From the NCBI RefSeq assembly GCF_024710485.1, contig NZ_JANJUQ010000016.1:1-64000 (forward strand): a DNA stretch of 64,000 nt, written 5' to 3'. Below, one piece after another: positions 45,375 to 55,403 of the stretch. Both the position numbers and the translations under genes were made by a program. This DNA is from Flavobacterium sp. (GTDB lineage Bacteria > Bacteroidota > Bacteroidia > Flavobacteriales > Flavobacteriaceae). Each line of letters starts with the position of its first letter. The stretch's first letter is position 1. A model generated the notes under the pieces. That model made no database searches, was not told the origin of the DNA, and saw only the letters and a program-made list of their open reading frames with translations.

Positions 45375-48300
45375 TTAATTGAGTTTCATGACTTCTCGGA
45401 TGATTTTTTCCAAAACCTCTTTGTCGATTGGCTTCGGAATATAATCATTCATACCGTATTCTATGCATTTTTCCTTCTCACCTAAAACCGTTCCGGCTGT
45501 CAAAGCTATAATCGGAATTCTCTCTGCCTGAGGTAATTTTCGAATGGCTACTGTTGATTCATAACCATTCATAATAGGCATTTGGATGTCCATTAAAATC
45601 AAATCCGGTCGTAAACTTTCTGTTTTTTCCAATGCTTCCTTACCGTTTTGGAGTTCAATGATTTCGGCATTTGGCAATATTTGTTTCACCAATGTCTTGG
45701 CCAGTAACATATTGATTTTATTGTCTTCTACAATGTAAACCAATTTATTTTCGTTAGTGATTACGGTATTGTTATCATGATTTGCGGTTATTTTATCTGC
45801 TGTTTTATTGTTATCATCAGCTTCGTTGGAATAATTAACTTCTAAAATAAAACTGAATTCACTGCCTTTTCCAAGTTCGCTTTTTAAATCTAAATGGCTG
45901 TGCATTAGACTTAAAAGTTGGTTGGAAATGGTAAGACCCAGGCCTGTTCCGCCGAATTTTTTAGAAGTTGAATTGTCTTCTTGGGAAAAAGCTTCAAATA
46001 TTTTTTGTTGGTTATTTTCATGAATTCCGATTCCGGTATCTACAACAGCAAACAGCAATTGTACTTTACGTTCGTCAATTTTTTTTATCAATTTTACGGT
46101 TAAATCGACACTGCCTTTCTCGGTAAATTTAATGGCGTTACTTAACAAATTAATTAAGATTTGCTTGATTCGGATGTAATCCAACCATACGAATTGCGGG
46201 ACTTCTTTGTCTATGGTCAATCGAAGGGTTAAATTTTTATGTTCGGCTTCGTATTGAATTAAATCAACAACTTGATGTAACAGCTCAGACAAGTTTATTT
46301 TTTCTATGTTGAGTTCGAGTTTACCTGATTCTATTTTTGAGAAATCCAGGATGTTATTGATGACTTCCATTAATGAGTTGGCCGACTGATTGATGGTGTC
46401 CATGTATTTTTTTTGGATGCTTTCCAAGTTGGTGTTCATCAATAATTCGGTGAAACCAATAATGCCGTTTAATGGTGTGCGGATTTCGTGACTCATGTTG
46501 GCCAGGAATTCCGACTTGGCTCGGTTAGCGGCTTCAGCATAATTCTTAGCTTTGATAGCTTCTTCGGCTTCCATTCTTTGAGTAATGTCGATGAAAATCC
46601 CAACGATATAAACGATTTCCCCGTCTTTAAAGATTGGTTCGCCAAATTCTTCCACCCATATAGATTGCCCCGATTTATTGATAATTCGGTAGATTAAATG
46701 GATTTTTTGTTTTTCCTTGAAGAGTTCATTAGCCTTTTTCCTAACTATGTCCAAATCATCAGGATGGACCAAATCGATGTAAAAAACCTTATTTTGCAAG
46801 AAATCTTCTTTGGTATAACCGGTTAGTTTTTCAATTTCGTCGTTGAGGTAAACCTTTGACCATTTTTCATCGTATTTGGATAAATGAACGGTTCCCGGAA
46901 TATTGTTCGCCAGTAATCGGAACTTTTCTTCGCTTTCGTGAATTATTGCTTCGTTGATATTTCTTTCGAAAGCAGAAGAGATATTATTGGCCAGAGATTG
47001 TAGAATTGTAATTTCATCTATAGACCATTCTCTTTCAATAGTTGAATCATCAAAAACTAAAAAACCTTGTAGTTTGTTTTTAACAAAAATGGGTAAGAAA
47101 AGGACTGATTTAACATTTAAACTTTCCAGTAGGTTTCTGGTAGGTTCATTTTTAATTTTTCGGACTACGGCAGCATAATAGAAATTTTCCTCCATTTGCT
47201 TCAGTACATGAGAAATTAGTTCATGAGTGATGTTTTGTAAGGCATCATTCGGAGTAGTAAAACCAAATTCTGAGGCAATCCATCGGTGTCTTTGATAAAA
47301 ACCGGTATCATTGTCTTTTTTGGCAAAGAAAGATATTTTATCTACTTTAAGTACCTTTCCGATTTCTTTAACAATGCCTTTCAGAATTTCATCAGTATCT
47401 TTGTTTAATAAAAATTTATCAATGTTTTTACTAATTACCGTCAGTATTTCACTCTTGTAAGACAATTTTTTATCGGATTCTAGAAGCAATTGTGATTCAA
47501 TAGCGATGGCAATCAAATCGGCTATCGAGCGGGAGAAGTTAATGTCTTCGTTATCCCATTCAATAGGGGTATCGGTTTTCTCAAAACAAAGAATACCTAT
47601 GATTTTTCCGTTAATGAAAATCGGAGTATCTAACAACGACATAATTTTATGTTTTGGCAAATACTCAACGCAAAGTTCTTGGGTTATAGAATTGTTATAA
47701 ACATTTGAGGCAACTATCTGCAAGCCCGAATTTAAATGAGAAAAGTAAATCGGATATCTGGTGTTTTCAACAAAAAAATTCTTTTCGAAACGATCGCTTT
47801 GCAAATAATACATGCTTTCGCATTTGATGCCTTCGGGTAAACTTGACCAATAGCTAACTCGGTCAATACCGCAATTGGTAGAAGCTACTTTCAATATATT
47901 TTTCAAGATACCGTAGAAAGTATCTTTGTTGGAATAACTTTGAGAAGTTAAAACCTTTAGTGTTTCGTTATGAATGCGTACTTTTTTGCTGCGATTATAG
48001 TGTTCTATTTCCAGATTTTTTACCAAGGTAATATCACGTGCAATTGCCGAGTAACCTTGAATACTACCGGTTTCATCTTTCTTCAAGGTAACTTTTTGAG
48101 ATACCCAAATAGTATCACCGTCTTTTTTAATTAGCGGAAAGACTAAATCACTGAATTCTTCCGCTTCTTTTGGGGTATCATTATAAAAGGCTGTCACATA
48201 CTCTAAATAGTCGTTTCGCACAAAGTTGGAAAAGTGTTTGCCGAGAATCTCTTCCCGCTCATAACCTAATGTTTTTCCGGTAAATTGATTGACATAGGTA

Positions 48301-49340
48301 ACGGTTGCTGCCAAGTCAATTTCATAAATTAAATCCGCTGCCGATTCAATCAAGCTTCTGTATTGATCTTTGATTTTAACTTGCTCGGTTACGTCTTGAC
48401 CGATTCCGATAATGATGTCATCCGAATATTTTTTATCTTTCCACTGAATAAACTTATACTCACCGTTTTTACATTTTAACTTGCGAGTGTAAGAGCGATC
48501 ATCCACAAAAGATTGATGATAAGCTTCCCCTATGAATTCTGAATCTTCAGTTAATTGCCAAAAACGCATTCCCAAAACTTCCTCGGCTTTATATCCCAAA
48601 ATAGCCTCCACGGATTCACTGCAAAAAGACACCTCTCCCTTTTTATTGGTGGTCATAATTAAAGAATTTCCATTGTTGACCACTATATTGGAGAAGATAA
48701 ATTTGTTTTTGGTTTCTATTAATGCTAAATGTCTTGAAATGTGTATGGCAACAATGGCAATCAAGGCGCAAGAGAGAAGAACTATTAATTTAGTGTCTGC
48801 CAATTCAAGTTTGTAGCAGCTGATTAAAAACAGTAAAACAGCACCAACAAAAATCCAATATTGCTGGATGTTTTTGAGTACAAAATAAGATAGGAATAAA
48901 CATATAATCAACGTTACATAAGAAGTCATTTCAAAAGATTGAAAGAAAACGGCATATGTTATAAAACAAAAATAAGTAAGGTATATTACTGGAAAAATAA
49001 TTTTGATTTTTTTATAAAGTAGAGAAGATTTTTTGGTTAAAAAAAAGAGTGCAAGCAACAATGCTCCAACCGAGAAGTTTATGGCCAAATGATTATTGGC
49101 TCTGACTTCAAAAAAATTGACTATAGTTTCAATAAGCGGTAAAGTGATGCCGAAAAACAAGGAATAAATCCGGAATTGCTCTTCCCTCGGTTCGAAGTCA
49201 TCCCCATTAGAATGGGTTAAAGTTAACTTTTTCTGTAAAGTCTTTTGGATGGCCAAGTAAAATAAGCACATCACAATCAATAACAACGCTATGACAATAT
49301 AGCTGTTAACAGTATTGCCAAATGAAAATAAATTTTCCAC
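45375..49340 (-). CDS. hybrid sensor histidine kinase with PAS and GAF domains and a receiver
   Basis: This 1321-residue membrane kinase starts at GTG. Residues 1-210 contain about seven hydrophobic segments. After them I read PAS domains (about 222-345 and 330-450), two GAF domains (about 470-620 and 640-800), a third PAS with PAC (about 805-930), HisKA with His951 in ANMSHEIRTPLNGIIG, the ATPase domain with FGGTGLGLTIS, and a C-terminal receiver with the phospho-aspartate in DLILMDIQMP. It lacks an Hpt or output domain, so the phosphate must pass to another protein. Signal and partner are unknown. A -7 match lies at 49359-49366. The YpfJ-like peptidase gene follows closely. Confidence 0.92.
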   Translation of the reverse strand: MENLFSFGNTVNSYIVIALLLIVMCLFYLAIQKTLQKKLTLTHSNGDDFEPREEQFRIYSLFFGITLPLIETIVNFFEVRANNHLAINFSVGALLLALFFLTKKSSLLYKKIKIIFPVIYLTYFCFITYAVFFQSFEMTSYVTLIICLFLSYFVLKNIQQYWIFVGAVLLFLISCYKLELADTKLIVLLSCALIAIVAIHISRHLALIETKNKFIFSNIVVNNGNSLIMTTNKKGEVSFCSESVEAILGYKAEEVLGMRFWQLTEDSEFIGEAYHQSFVDDRSYTRKLKCKNGEYKFIQWKDKKYSDDIIIGIGQDVTEQVKIKDQYRSLIESAADLIYEIDLAATVTYVNQFTGKTLGYEREEILGKHFSNFVRNDYLEYVTAFYNDTPKEAEEFSDLVFPLIKKDGDTIWVSQKVTLKKDETGSIQGYSAIARDITLVKNLEIEHYNRSKKVRIHNETLKVLTSQSYSNKDTFYGILKNILKVASTNCGIDRVSYWSSLPEGIKCESMYYLQSDRFEKNFFVENTRYPIYFSHLNSGLQIVASNVYNNSITQELCVEYLPKHKIMSLLDTPIFINGKIIGILCFEKTDTPIEWDNEDINFSRSIADLIAIAIESQLLLESDKKLSYKSEILTVISKNIDKFLLNKDTDEILKGIVKEIGKVLKVDKISFFAKKDNDTGFYQRHRWIASEFGFTTPNDALQNITHELISHVLKQMEENFYYAAVVRKIKNEPTRNLLESLNVKSVLFLPIFVKNKLQGFLVFDDSTIEREWSIDEITILQSLANNISSAFERNINEAIIHESEEKFRLLANNIPGTVHLSKYDEKWSKVYLNDEIEKLTGYTKEDFLQNKVFYIDLVHPDDLDIVRKKANELFKEKQKIHLIYRIINKSGQSIWVEEFGEPIFKDGEIVYIVGIFIDITQRMEAEEAIKAKNYAEAANRAKSEFLANMSHEIRTPLNGIIGFTELLMNTNLESIQKKYMDTINQSANSLMEVINNILDFSKIESGKLELNIEKINLSELLHQVVDLIQYEAEHKNLTLRLTIDKEVPQFVWLDYIRIKQILINLLSNAIKFTEKGSVDLTVKLIKKIDERKVQLLFAVVDTGIGIHENNQQKIFEAFSQEDNSTSKKFGGTGLGLTISNQLLSLMHSHLDLKSELGKGSEFSFILEVNYSNEADDNNKTADKITANHDNNTVITNENKLVYIVEDNKINMLLAKTLVKQILPNAEIIELQNGKEALEKTESLRPDLILMDIQMPIMNGYESTVAIRKLPQAERIPIIALTAGTVLGEKEKCIEYGMNDYIPKPIDKEVLEKIIREVMKLN

Positions 49341-49451
49341 TTACAGTAAAGTTTTAACCAAAATTAAACAAATAAGAGATGTTGTTTTTTCTCTAAGAGA
49401 TTCCCACAAAACAAAAATAAAAATACTCTTTATTTTTTAATAATGGCTAGA

Positions 49452-50783
49452 TTAAGAAAACCATTTTAACATTTTTTTCAGCGATTGTAATTTTCCCTGG
49501 TATGGAGCGTACTTTAAAGGGATGTCAAGCCAATTGGCTTTCTTTACAATCGCTTTTTGGTGAGAGAATAATTGAAAATTTAGCTTGCCGTGATACGCAC
49601 CAATGCCACTGTGGCCAACGCCGCCAAAAGGCAGTCGCTTATTGGCAAAATGAATTACAGTATCATTGACACAACCGCCACCAAAAGAAAATCGGTCGAT
49701 GATTTTTTCGGCAAACGAATTTTGTTGCGTGAAGATATATAGCGACAAGGGTTTTTCATATCTCGAGATGATTTTATCTAAGTCTGCTTCCGAATCATAG
49801 CTTAAAATCGGTAAAATCGGGCCAAAGATTTCTTCCTGCATTACCAAACTGTCTAAAGGCGGTTCATCCAGTAAAGTCGGTGCCAAATAAAAATCGCTTA
49901 TAGCCGATTGTCCGCCAAAAATTACAGTTTGGTTTTCTAAAAGTTGCAACTGTCGCTTCCAGTTTTTTTCATTGATGATTCTCGGAAAATCAGGTGAATC
50001 CTGCGGGTTTTCGCCATAAGCCAATGTGATTTCTGCTTTCAGATATGCAATCAGTTTTGGTTTGATATGTTCATGGGCTAGTAGATAATCCGGCGCTATA
50101 CACGTTTGTCCGGCATTCAAAAACTTGCCCCAAACAATCCTTTTGGCAGCCAATTTCAAGTCGGCTGTCTCATCAATAATACAAGGATTTTTGCCGCCTA
50201 ATTCCAATGTAACCGGTGTTAAATGTACTGCAGCGGCTTTGGCCACAATTTTTCCTACGGCCACACTTCCGGTGAAAAAGATATAATCCCAACGTTGTGA
50301 CAATAAGTTTTGGGATACTTCAACACCGCCTAAAACACACTGCACATGTTGCTCCTCAAAACTTTCAGCGATGATTTCCGCAATCACTCTCGACGTATTA
50401 ACGGCCAATTCCGAAGGTTTCACTACGACTTGATTTCCGGCAGCAATAGCCGCAATTAAAGGGGCCAATGCCAGTTGGTAAGGATAATTCCAAGGCGCCA
50501 TAATCAAAACCTTACCGTAAGGCTCTTTGTAAATGAAGTCAGATGACGGAAAATTCAAAAAAGAAGGCAAAACCCGTTGAGGTTTTGCCCAATTATTCAA
50601 ATTTTTTATAGTGTATTTTAATTCGGAAACAATATAACTGGTTTCCGTTGCTACCGCTTCAAAAGCCGGTTTTTTAAAATCGTCATACAAGGCTTGAATG
50701 ATTTCCGTTTCTTTTTTTTGAACGGTAAGCAGTAATTTCAGTAACGCTTGTTTTCGGTAATTCAAATCCGTTTTAAAAATCAT
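49452..50783 (-). CDS. aldehyde dehydrogenase, class 3-like
   Basis: The 443-residue enzyme is shorter than the AldB type and fits the class 3/fatty aldehyde dehydrogenase group. The substrate channel part is APWNYPYQLALAPLIAAI, the conserved glutamate is in LELGGKNPCI, the catalytic cysteine is Cys228 in NAGQTCIAPDYLL, and LPFGGVGHSGIGAYHGK lies near the C-terminus. These enzymes oxidise medium- or long-chain aldehydes with NAD(P). The gene stands alone between the kinase and the DUF5723 gene, on the same strand, and is not linked to the AldB gene at 25.6 kb. Confidence 0.92.
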   Translation of the reverse strand: MIFKTDLNYRKQALLKLLLTVQKKETEIIQALYDDFKKPAFEAVATETSYIVSELKYTIKNLNNWAKPQRVLPSFLNFPSSDFIYKEPYGKVLIMAPWNYPYQLALAPLIAAIAAGNQVVVKPSELAVNTSRVIAEIIAESFEEQHVQCVLGGVEVSQNLLSQRWDYIFFTGSVAVGKIVAKAAAVHLTPVTLELGGKNPCIIDETADLKLAAKRIVWGKFLNAGQTCIAPDYLLAHEHIKPKLIAYLKAEITLAYGENPQDSPDFPRIINEKNWKRQLQLLENQTVIFGGQSAISDFYLAPTLLDEPPLDSLVMQEEIFGPILPILSYDSEADLDKIISRYEKPLSLYIFTQQNSFAEKIIDRFSFGGGCVNDTVIHFANKRLPFGGVGHSGIGAYHGKLNFQLFSHQKAIVKKANWLDIPLKYAPYQGKLQSLKKMLKWFS

Positions 50784-50841
50784 AACTAAATAGTATTAGC
50801 AAGGCTAAGATATGATTTTTAAACAGAATATTGTTTGTTCT

Positions 50842-52176
50842 TTACAAAAATGCCCAGCGGAATCCGGTGTAAAAATCACCTTGTTTACTGTCGCTTACTA
50901 AAGCACTCACTAACGAACTGGTGCCTACGTAAAATCCGCCCAATCTAAAGCCTAAACCGATATTGGTTCCGGAGATTTCGTTAAAGCTTACCGGAACATA
51001 GGTTTCAAAGAACCCTAAATTTACTCTTGGTGTAATACTGAAAATATTCGGCACACTAATTTGATCGTTCCCTGAATCTTCATTGACTTTTTGTTGCAAA
51101 TAAGCCGTTACATACAACTTAGGGACAATTCGGAAATCGGCGTAAGTAGAGAGTACAGTCGGCAATTTGACTTTGAAATCGTTTTGACCGCTGGTTTTTG
51201 TTAAATAGTCTCCATCTAAAAGTACTTGTTCTACATCACCTAAATTATCAACATTTTCAAACAAACTCAAGTCCAAAGGTCCGGCATTTTGTGTAGAGAA
51301 AACATAGTTTGTCGAGGAGTTGTTGTTGTCTTTAAAAGTCATACTTCCGATGTTTCTAATAGCCAAACCGGCGTTTATTCGATAGTCTTTGCCTTTTTTC
51401 CATTGGTAATTCAGTCCAATGTCGCCGGCAAAACCATTCAATCCGCCAAAGATGGATTTACTGTAGTCTTCAAAATTGGTAAAGCTATCCGCTAAATTTC
51501 CCGAGTAAGCTATGTTTAATGTAGCCGGAGAACTGGTGGTTAAGTAAGCTCCGGTAGCATTCTCAGTAACTGTTCCGTTCAGGTCACTCAAACCGAAGTT
51601 GGAATACGATCCCGGAAATAATAGTTTTAGGGTTACACCCGCACTAAATCGGTGTTTTTCATTTTCAAAAAAGGTGCGAGCTGCTGATAATCCTACTTCA
51701 CCATACGAAGTGCCGCTTAAGCGTTGGTTGCCTGAAAAATTCAAGGCGGTAGTATTTAAGATGATGTTGTCACCGGTAATGGCATTCCCAATGGTTGGAT
51801 CAACATCAACCATGTCGAATTTTGCATATGCTTTGGTACTAACGGCAAATCCCCATTTTTGCCAACGAACAGCTAAACCTGGACCATTGATTTCTGCATT
51901 AATTCGCGCATTTACCGGGCTGTTTCCCTGGAAGATTAGGGTTTCAAAATCGGCATCTGAAGAAATATCACTGAATGCAATTTTATTATTAGACAAATTA
52001 AAACTCAAGCCGTAAATGTTGACTTCAAATTTTTTAGACAAATTAGCCAATTCGGCCGGATTGATGTTGGCATTCAAAATACCAACACGATTAGAAGTAC
52101 TGATGCCCGAATAATGTTCTTGGGCTACCGTGTTCAGTCCGATAAGCAGACCTGTAATTACAATGATTTTCTTCAT
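50842..52176 (-). CDS. DUF5723 family outer-membrane protein
   Basis: The 444-residue protein has a signal peptide (about 1-18, ending TVAQ). A beta-rich body of alternating strands follows, with HYSGISTSNRVGILNANINPAELAN at its start. The N-terminal pattern (asparagine and proline before a strand) resembles the PorV/PorQ-type FadL-like barrels, and the C-terminus ends in an aromatic strand (YTGFRWAFL). I assign it to DUF5723, common in Bacteroidota and of unknown role; an outer-membrane barrel is inferred. It follows rluA by 81 bp on the same strand. Confidence 0.75.
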   Translation of the reverse strand: MKKIIVITGLLIGLNTVAQEHYSGISTSNRVGILNANINPAELANLSKKFEVNIYGLSFNLSNNKIAFSDISSDADFETLIFQGNSPVNARINAEINGPGLAVRWQKWGFAVSTKAYAKFDMVDVDPTIGNAITGDNIILNTTALNFSGNQRLSGTSYGEVGLSAARTFFENEKHRFSAGVTLKLLFPGSYSNFGLSDLNGTVTENATGAYLTTSSPATLNIAYSGNLADSFTNFEDYSKSIFGGLNGFAGDIGLNYQWKKGKDYRINAGLAIRNIGSMTFKDNNNSSTNYVFSTQNAGPLDLSLFENVDNLGDVEQVLLDGDYLTKTSGQNDFKVKLPTVLSTYADFRIVPKLYVTAYLQQKVNEDSGNDQISVPNIFSITPRVNLGFFETYVPVSFNEISGTNIGLGFRLGGFYVGTSSLVSALVSDSKQGDFYTGFRWAFL

Positions 52177-52257
52177 AGGTAAGATTGATTTAGGTTATAA
52201 CAGTTGGTTTTCCAAAAACCCTAATACAAGCATAAACGTAAAAATAGGCATTTTAGT

Positions 52258-52947
52258 TTATATTGCATTCCAAATCGCATCGTTGGGTGTTGGTGCAGTA
52301 AGGACTAAAGTTTCTTTAGTAACAGGATGTATAATCACTAGTTTACGCGCATGTAAATGAATCCCGCCGTCCGGGTTGCTGCGGTCAAAACCGTATTTCA
52401 AATCGCCTTTAATAGGGCAACCGATCGCAGCTAGTTGCGCTCTGATTTGATGGTGTCTTCCGGTATGTAAGTTGATTTCCAAGACAAAGTAATTGTCCAG
52501 TGTTTTGATGATTTTATAATCCAAACTCGCTTTTTTGCTGTCGGTTACTTCTTTTAAGTGCGCTTTGGAAGTGTTGTTTTGCGGATTTCGCTTCAGAAAA
52601 TGCACCAAAGTATCTTCGGCTTTTGGTGGTTTGTTTTTCACCACAGCCCAATAGGTTTTCTGAGTGGTTCTGTTGCTGAACATTTCGTTTAACCGAGTTA
52701 GAGCTTTGCTGGTTCTAGCAAAAACAACCAGACCTGTTGTAGGTCGGTCCAACCGATGCACTACACCCAAGAACACTTCGCCCGGTTTGTTGTATTTCTT
52801 TTTGATGTATTCTTTAACGACGTCCGACAAAGGTTTGTCTCCGGTTTTATCACCTTGCACAATATCGCCCACACGTTTGTTTACCACAATCAGATGGTTG
52901 TCTTCGTGAAGAACTTGTAAGTTATCTTTGGTGGAAACTACTTTCAT
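52258..52947 (-). CDS. RluA family pseudouridine synthase
   Basis: The 229-residue enzyme converts uridine to pseudouridine in structured RNA. The catalytic aspartate is Asp67 in VVHRLDRPTTGLVVFA, and the later motifs TGRHHQIRAQLAAIGCPIKGD and HLHARKLV are present. It lacks the N-terminal S4 domain of RluC/RluD and is nearer in size to RluA and to the short TruC-like synthases, so 23S rRNA or tRNA are both possible targets. It lies downstream of panB with a dispersed inverted repeat in between. Confidence 0.9.
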   Translation of the reverse strand: MKVVSTKDNLQVLHEDNHLIVVNKRVGDIVQGDKTGDKPLSDVVKEYIKKKYNKPGEVFLGVVHRLDRPTTGLVVFARTSKALTRLNEMFSNRTTQKTYWAVVKNKPPKAEDTLVHFLKRNPQNNTSKAHLKEVTDSKKASLDYKIIKTLDNYFVLEINLHTGRHHQIRAQLAAIGCPIKGDLKYGFDRSNPDGGIHLHARKLVIIHPVTKETLVLTAPTPNDAIWNAI

Positions 52948-52984
52948 TTGGAGGTTATTATAGCGCAGTTATTTAAAAATATTT

Positions 52985-53044
52985 AGCCACGAATTACACA
53001 GATTCCCACAAATTAATTCGTGTTCATTGGTGTAATTTGTGGCT
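52985..53044. repeat. inverted repeat related to the one after glgB
   Basis: AGCCACGAATTACAC (52985-52999) pairs with GTGTAATTTGTGGCT (53030-53044) with one mismatch. The core CCACGAATTACAC is shared with 7992-8049. It lies between panB and rluA and may act as a terminator for panB. Confidence 0.7.
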
Positions 53045-53069
53045 GACTAAATGGAGTTAAGACTTAGAC

Positions 53070-53888
53070 TTAGTATTGTTCGCTTGAATTCGGAAAATCC
53101 TGCGACTTCACATCATCCACATATTGTCCGATGGCTTGGGTCATGCCTTCGTACAAGTTCATGTAACGACGTAAAAATCTCGGGCTGAATTCATTGTTCA
53201 TACCCAACATATCGTGAATCACCAACACCTGCCCGTCAACACCACCACCGGCACCAATACCAATAACCGGTATGGAAATTGTTTTGGCCACTTTTTCTGC
53301 CAAGGCGGCCGGAATTTTTTCCAAAACCAAGGCAAAACAACCGATTCTTTCCAGCAATTTAGCATCTTCAATGAGTTTTTCGGCTTCAGCTTCTTCCTTA
53401 GCTCTTACAGTGTAAGTTCCGAATTTGTATATCGATTGCGGTGTCAAACCCAAATGGCCCATCACCGGAATACCTGCGTTTAAAATACGTTTGATGCTTT
53501 CTTTTATTTCGCTACCGCCTTCCAACTTTACTGCGTGACCGCCACTCTCTTTCATAATTCTGATGGCAGAGCGCAAGGCTTCTTTAGGGTCACTTTGGTA
53601 ACTTCCAAAAGGTAAATCTACTACCACCAACGCACGATCAATGGCACGTACCACCGATGAGGCATGGTAAATCATTTGGTCTAACGTTATCGGCAAAGTA
53701 GTTTCATGACCTGCCATCACATTACTGGCCGAATCACCTACCAAAATCACATCCACGCCGGCCGAATCAACTATCTTCGCCATCGTGTAATCATAAGCCG
53801 TTAACATCGATATCTTTTCGCCGTTGGCCTTCATATCAAACAAGGACTTGGTCGTAATTCTTTTGTAATCTTTTTTAGCTGTAGACAT
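53070..53888 (-). CDS. panB: 3-methyl-2-oxobutanoate hydroxymethyltransferase
   Basis: PanB transfers a hydroxymethyl group from 5,10-methylene-tetrahydrofolate to ketoisovalerate, the first step of pantothenate synthesis. The 272-residue protein shows the family motifs [36 protein letters not shown] with the metal-binding aspartate, [14 protein letters not shown] and [16 protein letters not shown]. Length is normal. Other pan genes are not nearby. Confidence 0.95.
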   Translation of the reverse strand: MSTAKKDYKRITTKSLFDMKANGEKISMLTAYDYTMAKIVDSAGVDVILVGDSASNVMAGHETTLPITLDQMIYHASSVVRAIDRALVVVDLPFGSYQSDPKEALRSAIRIMKESGGHAVKLEGGSEIKESIKRILNAGIPVMGHLGLTPQSIYKFGTYTVRAKEEAEAEKLIEDAKLLERIGCFALVLEKIPAALAEKVAKTISIPVIGIGAGGGVDGQVLVIHDMLGMNNEFSPRFLRRYMNLYEGMTQAIGQYVDDVKSQDFPNSSEQY

Positions 53889-54006
53889 AATGCTTCAATT
53901 TGAAGTTGTAAAAGTATTAAATCTATTTTTATGAAGCGCCAAATGTGAAATTATCTTATTTTTGTCGAAACTGATTAGGAGCGAAAAGATCGGGCTAAAA
54001 GTAAAC

Positions 54007-54085
54007 CGTATTCCTGCTTTCCGTTGCAATCTTTTTTAAATCGCTTAGGCATTTAAAAAAGGATTTCCACTCCAATCAGGGCTAG
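54007..54085 (-). repeat. conserved-ends hairpin element, copy 3
   Basis: On the minus strand it opens CTAGCCCTGATTGG and closes CAACGGAAAGCAGGAATACGG, in pieces shared with copy 1 at 5924-5972. Between is a long AT-rich hairpin with a stem of about 14 bp (ATTTAAAAAA against TTTTTTAAAT plus flanks). A further TAGCCCGATC-like piece lies at about 53987-53997. A TATTTTTG promoter box on the plus strand (53957-53964) lies just outside. This fills most of the 280-bp gap between panB and the response regulator gene. Confidence 0.55.
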
Positions 54086-54130
54086 AAGGTAATCCACTTA
54101 AAAACATTCGAGTTAATTGGTGCAAACCAA

Positions 54131-54158
54131 CCCGAAACTCGAAACCCGAAACTCGAAA
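54131..54158 (+). repeat. four tandem heptamers before the response regulator gene
   Basis: Units CCCGAAA and CTCGAAA alternate, four in all without gaps, ending 10 nt before the ATG at 54169. Confidence 0.85.
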
Positions 54159-54168
54159 TAAAAAGAAT

Positions 54169-55332
54169 ATGCCCAAAATACTAATCATCGAAGACGAAGC
54201 TGCCATCCGTAGGGTATTGACCAAAATACTCACCGAGGAAAGCGACACGTACACCGTTGAAGAAGCCGAAGACGGTAAACAAGGTTTTGAAAAAATCAAA
54301 AGCGAAGATTACGATTTGGTGTTGTGCGACATCAAAATGCCCAAAATGAGTGGCGAAGAATTGCTCGAAGCCGTTAAAAAAATCAAACCCGAAATACCGA
54401 TGGTCATGATTTCCGGCCACGGCGATTTAGAAACCGCAGTCAACACTATGCGTTTAGGTGCTTTCGATTACATCTCCAAACCACCCGATTTGAATCGCTT
54501 ACTCAATACCGTTCGCAATGCCCTAGACAAAAAACAATTGGTGGTGGAAAATAAAATCCTCAAGAAAAAAGTTTCCAAAAACTACGAAATCATTGGCGAA
54601 AGCGAGCCCATCAATCAAATCAAACAAATGATTGAAAAAGTCGCCCAAACCGACGCTCGTGTCCTAATCACCGGACCTAACGGAACCGGAAAAGAATTGG
54701 TTGCGCATCAATTGCACGAAAAAAGCGAACGCGCCGCTGCCCCTATGATTGAGGTGAACTGCGCCGCCATTCCCTCTGAATTAATCGAAAGCGAATTGTT
54801 CGGTCACGTGAAAGGCGCCTTTACTTCGGCCGTAAAAGACCGCGCCGGTAAATTCGAAGCAGCCGATGGCGGAACCATTTTCTTAGATGAAATAGGCGAC
54901 ATGAGTTTATCGGCCCAAGCCAAAGTATTACGTGCTTTACAGGAAAGTTTGATTCAAAGAGTCGGCGCCGATAAAGACATTAAAATCAATGTGCGTGTCA
55001 TCGCGGCAACCAATAAAGACTTGAAAAAAGAAATCGCCGAAGGTCGTTTCCGTGAGGATTTGTACCATCGTTTGGCGGTTATCTTAATTAAAGTGCCGGC
55101 CTTAAATGACCGACGTGACGATATTCCGTTGTTAATCGAACACTTCGCCGTAAAGATTGCTGAAGAGCAAGGCAATGCGCCTAAAGTCTTCTCCAAAGAC
55201 GCCATCAAATTATTACAAGAATACGATTGGACCGGAAATATCCGTGAATTAAGAAACGTTGTCGAACGATTGATTATCCTTGGTGGCAACGAAATTTCGG
55301 AAACCGATGTGACCTTGTTTGCCAGTAAATAA
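54169..55332 (+). CDS. sigma-54-type response regulator lacking a DNA-binding domain
   Basis: The 387-residue protein has an N-terminal receiver with phospho-acceptor Asp54 in VLCDIKMPKM. It also has a full sigma-54 AAA+ domain with Walker A GPNGTGKE (169-176), Walker B in GGTIFLDEIGD and the arginine-containing FREDLYHRLAV. The loop that normally reads GAFTGA, which contacts sigma-54, reads GAFTSA at 216-221. The protein ends 14 residues after the ERLIILGG helix, so the Fis-type helix-turn-helix of NtrC and NtrX is missing. It resembles NtrX-like regulators of Flavobacteria. It may work on sigma-54 from solution or have another target. Two further genes follow on the strand. Confidence 0.9.
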   Translation: MPKILIIEDEAAIRRVLTKILTEESDTYTVEEAEDGKQGFEKIKSEDYDLVLCDIKMPKMSGEELLEAVKKIKPEIPMVMISGHGDLETAVNTMRLGAFDYISKPPDLNRLLNTVRNALDKKQLVVENKILKKKVSKNYEIIGESEPINQIKQMIEKVAQTDARVLITGPNGTGKELVAHQLHEKSERAAAPMIEVNCAAIPSELIESELFGHVKGAFTSAVKDRAGKFEAADGGTIFLDEIGDMSLSAQAKVLRALQESLIQRVGADKDIKINVRVIAATNKDLKKEIAEGRFREDLYHRLAVILIKVPALNDRRDDIPLLIEHFAVKIAEEQGNAPKVFSKDAIKLLQEYDWTGNIRELRNVVERLIILGGNEISETDVTLFASK

Positions 55333-55344
55333 TATAGTTATACG

Positions 55345-55400
55345 TTCTAAGTTGTAGGTTGTTTTAACTTAGAACTTAGAACTTACAACCTAGAACTAAA
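55345..55400 (+). repeat. inverted repeat ending in five tandem heptamers
   Basis: From 55366 to 55400 five 7-nt units of the form AACTTAG (variants AACTTAC, AACCTAG, AACTAAA) run without gaps and end 3 nt before ATG 55404. The preceding 55345-55360 is nearly their reverse complement, so a hairpin can form over the start region. Confidence 0.8.
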
Positions 55401-55403
55401 ACG

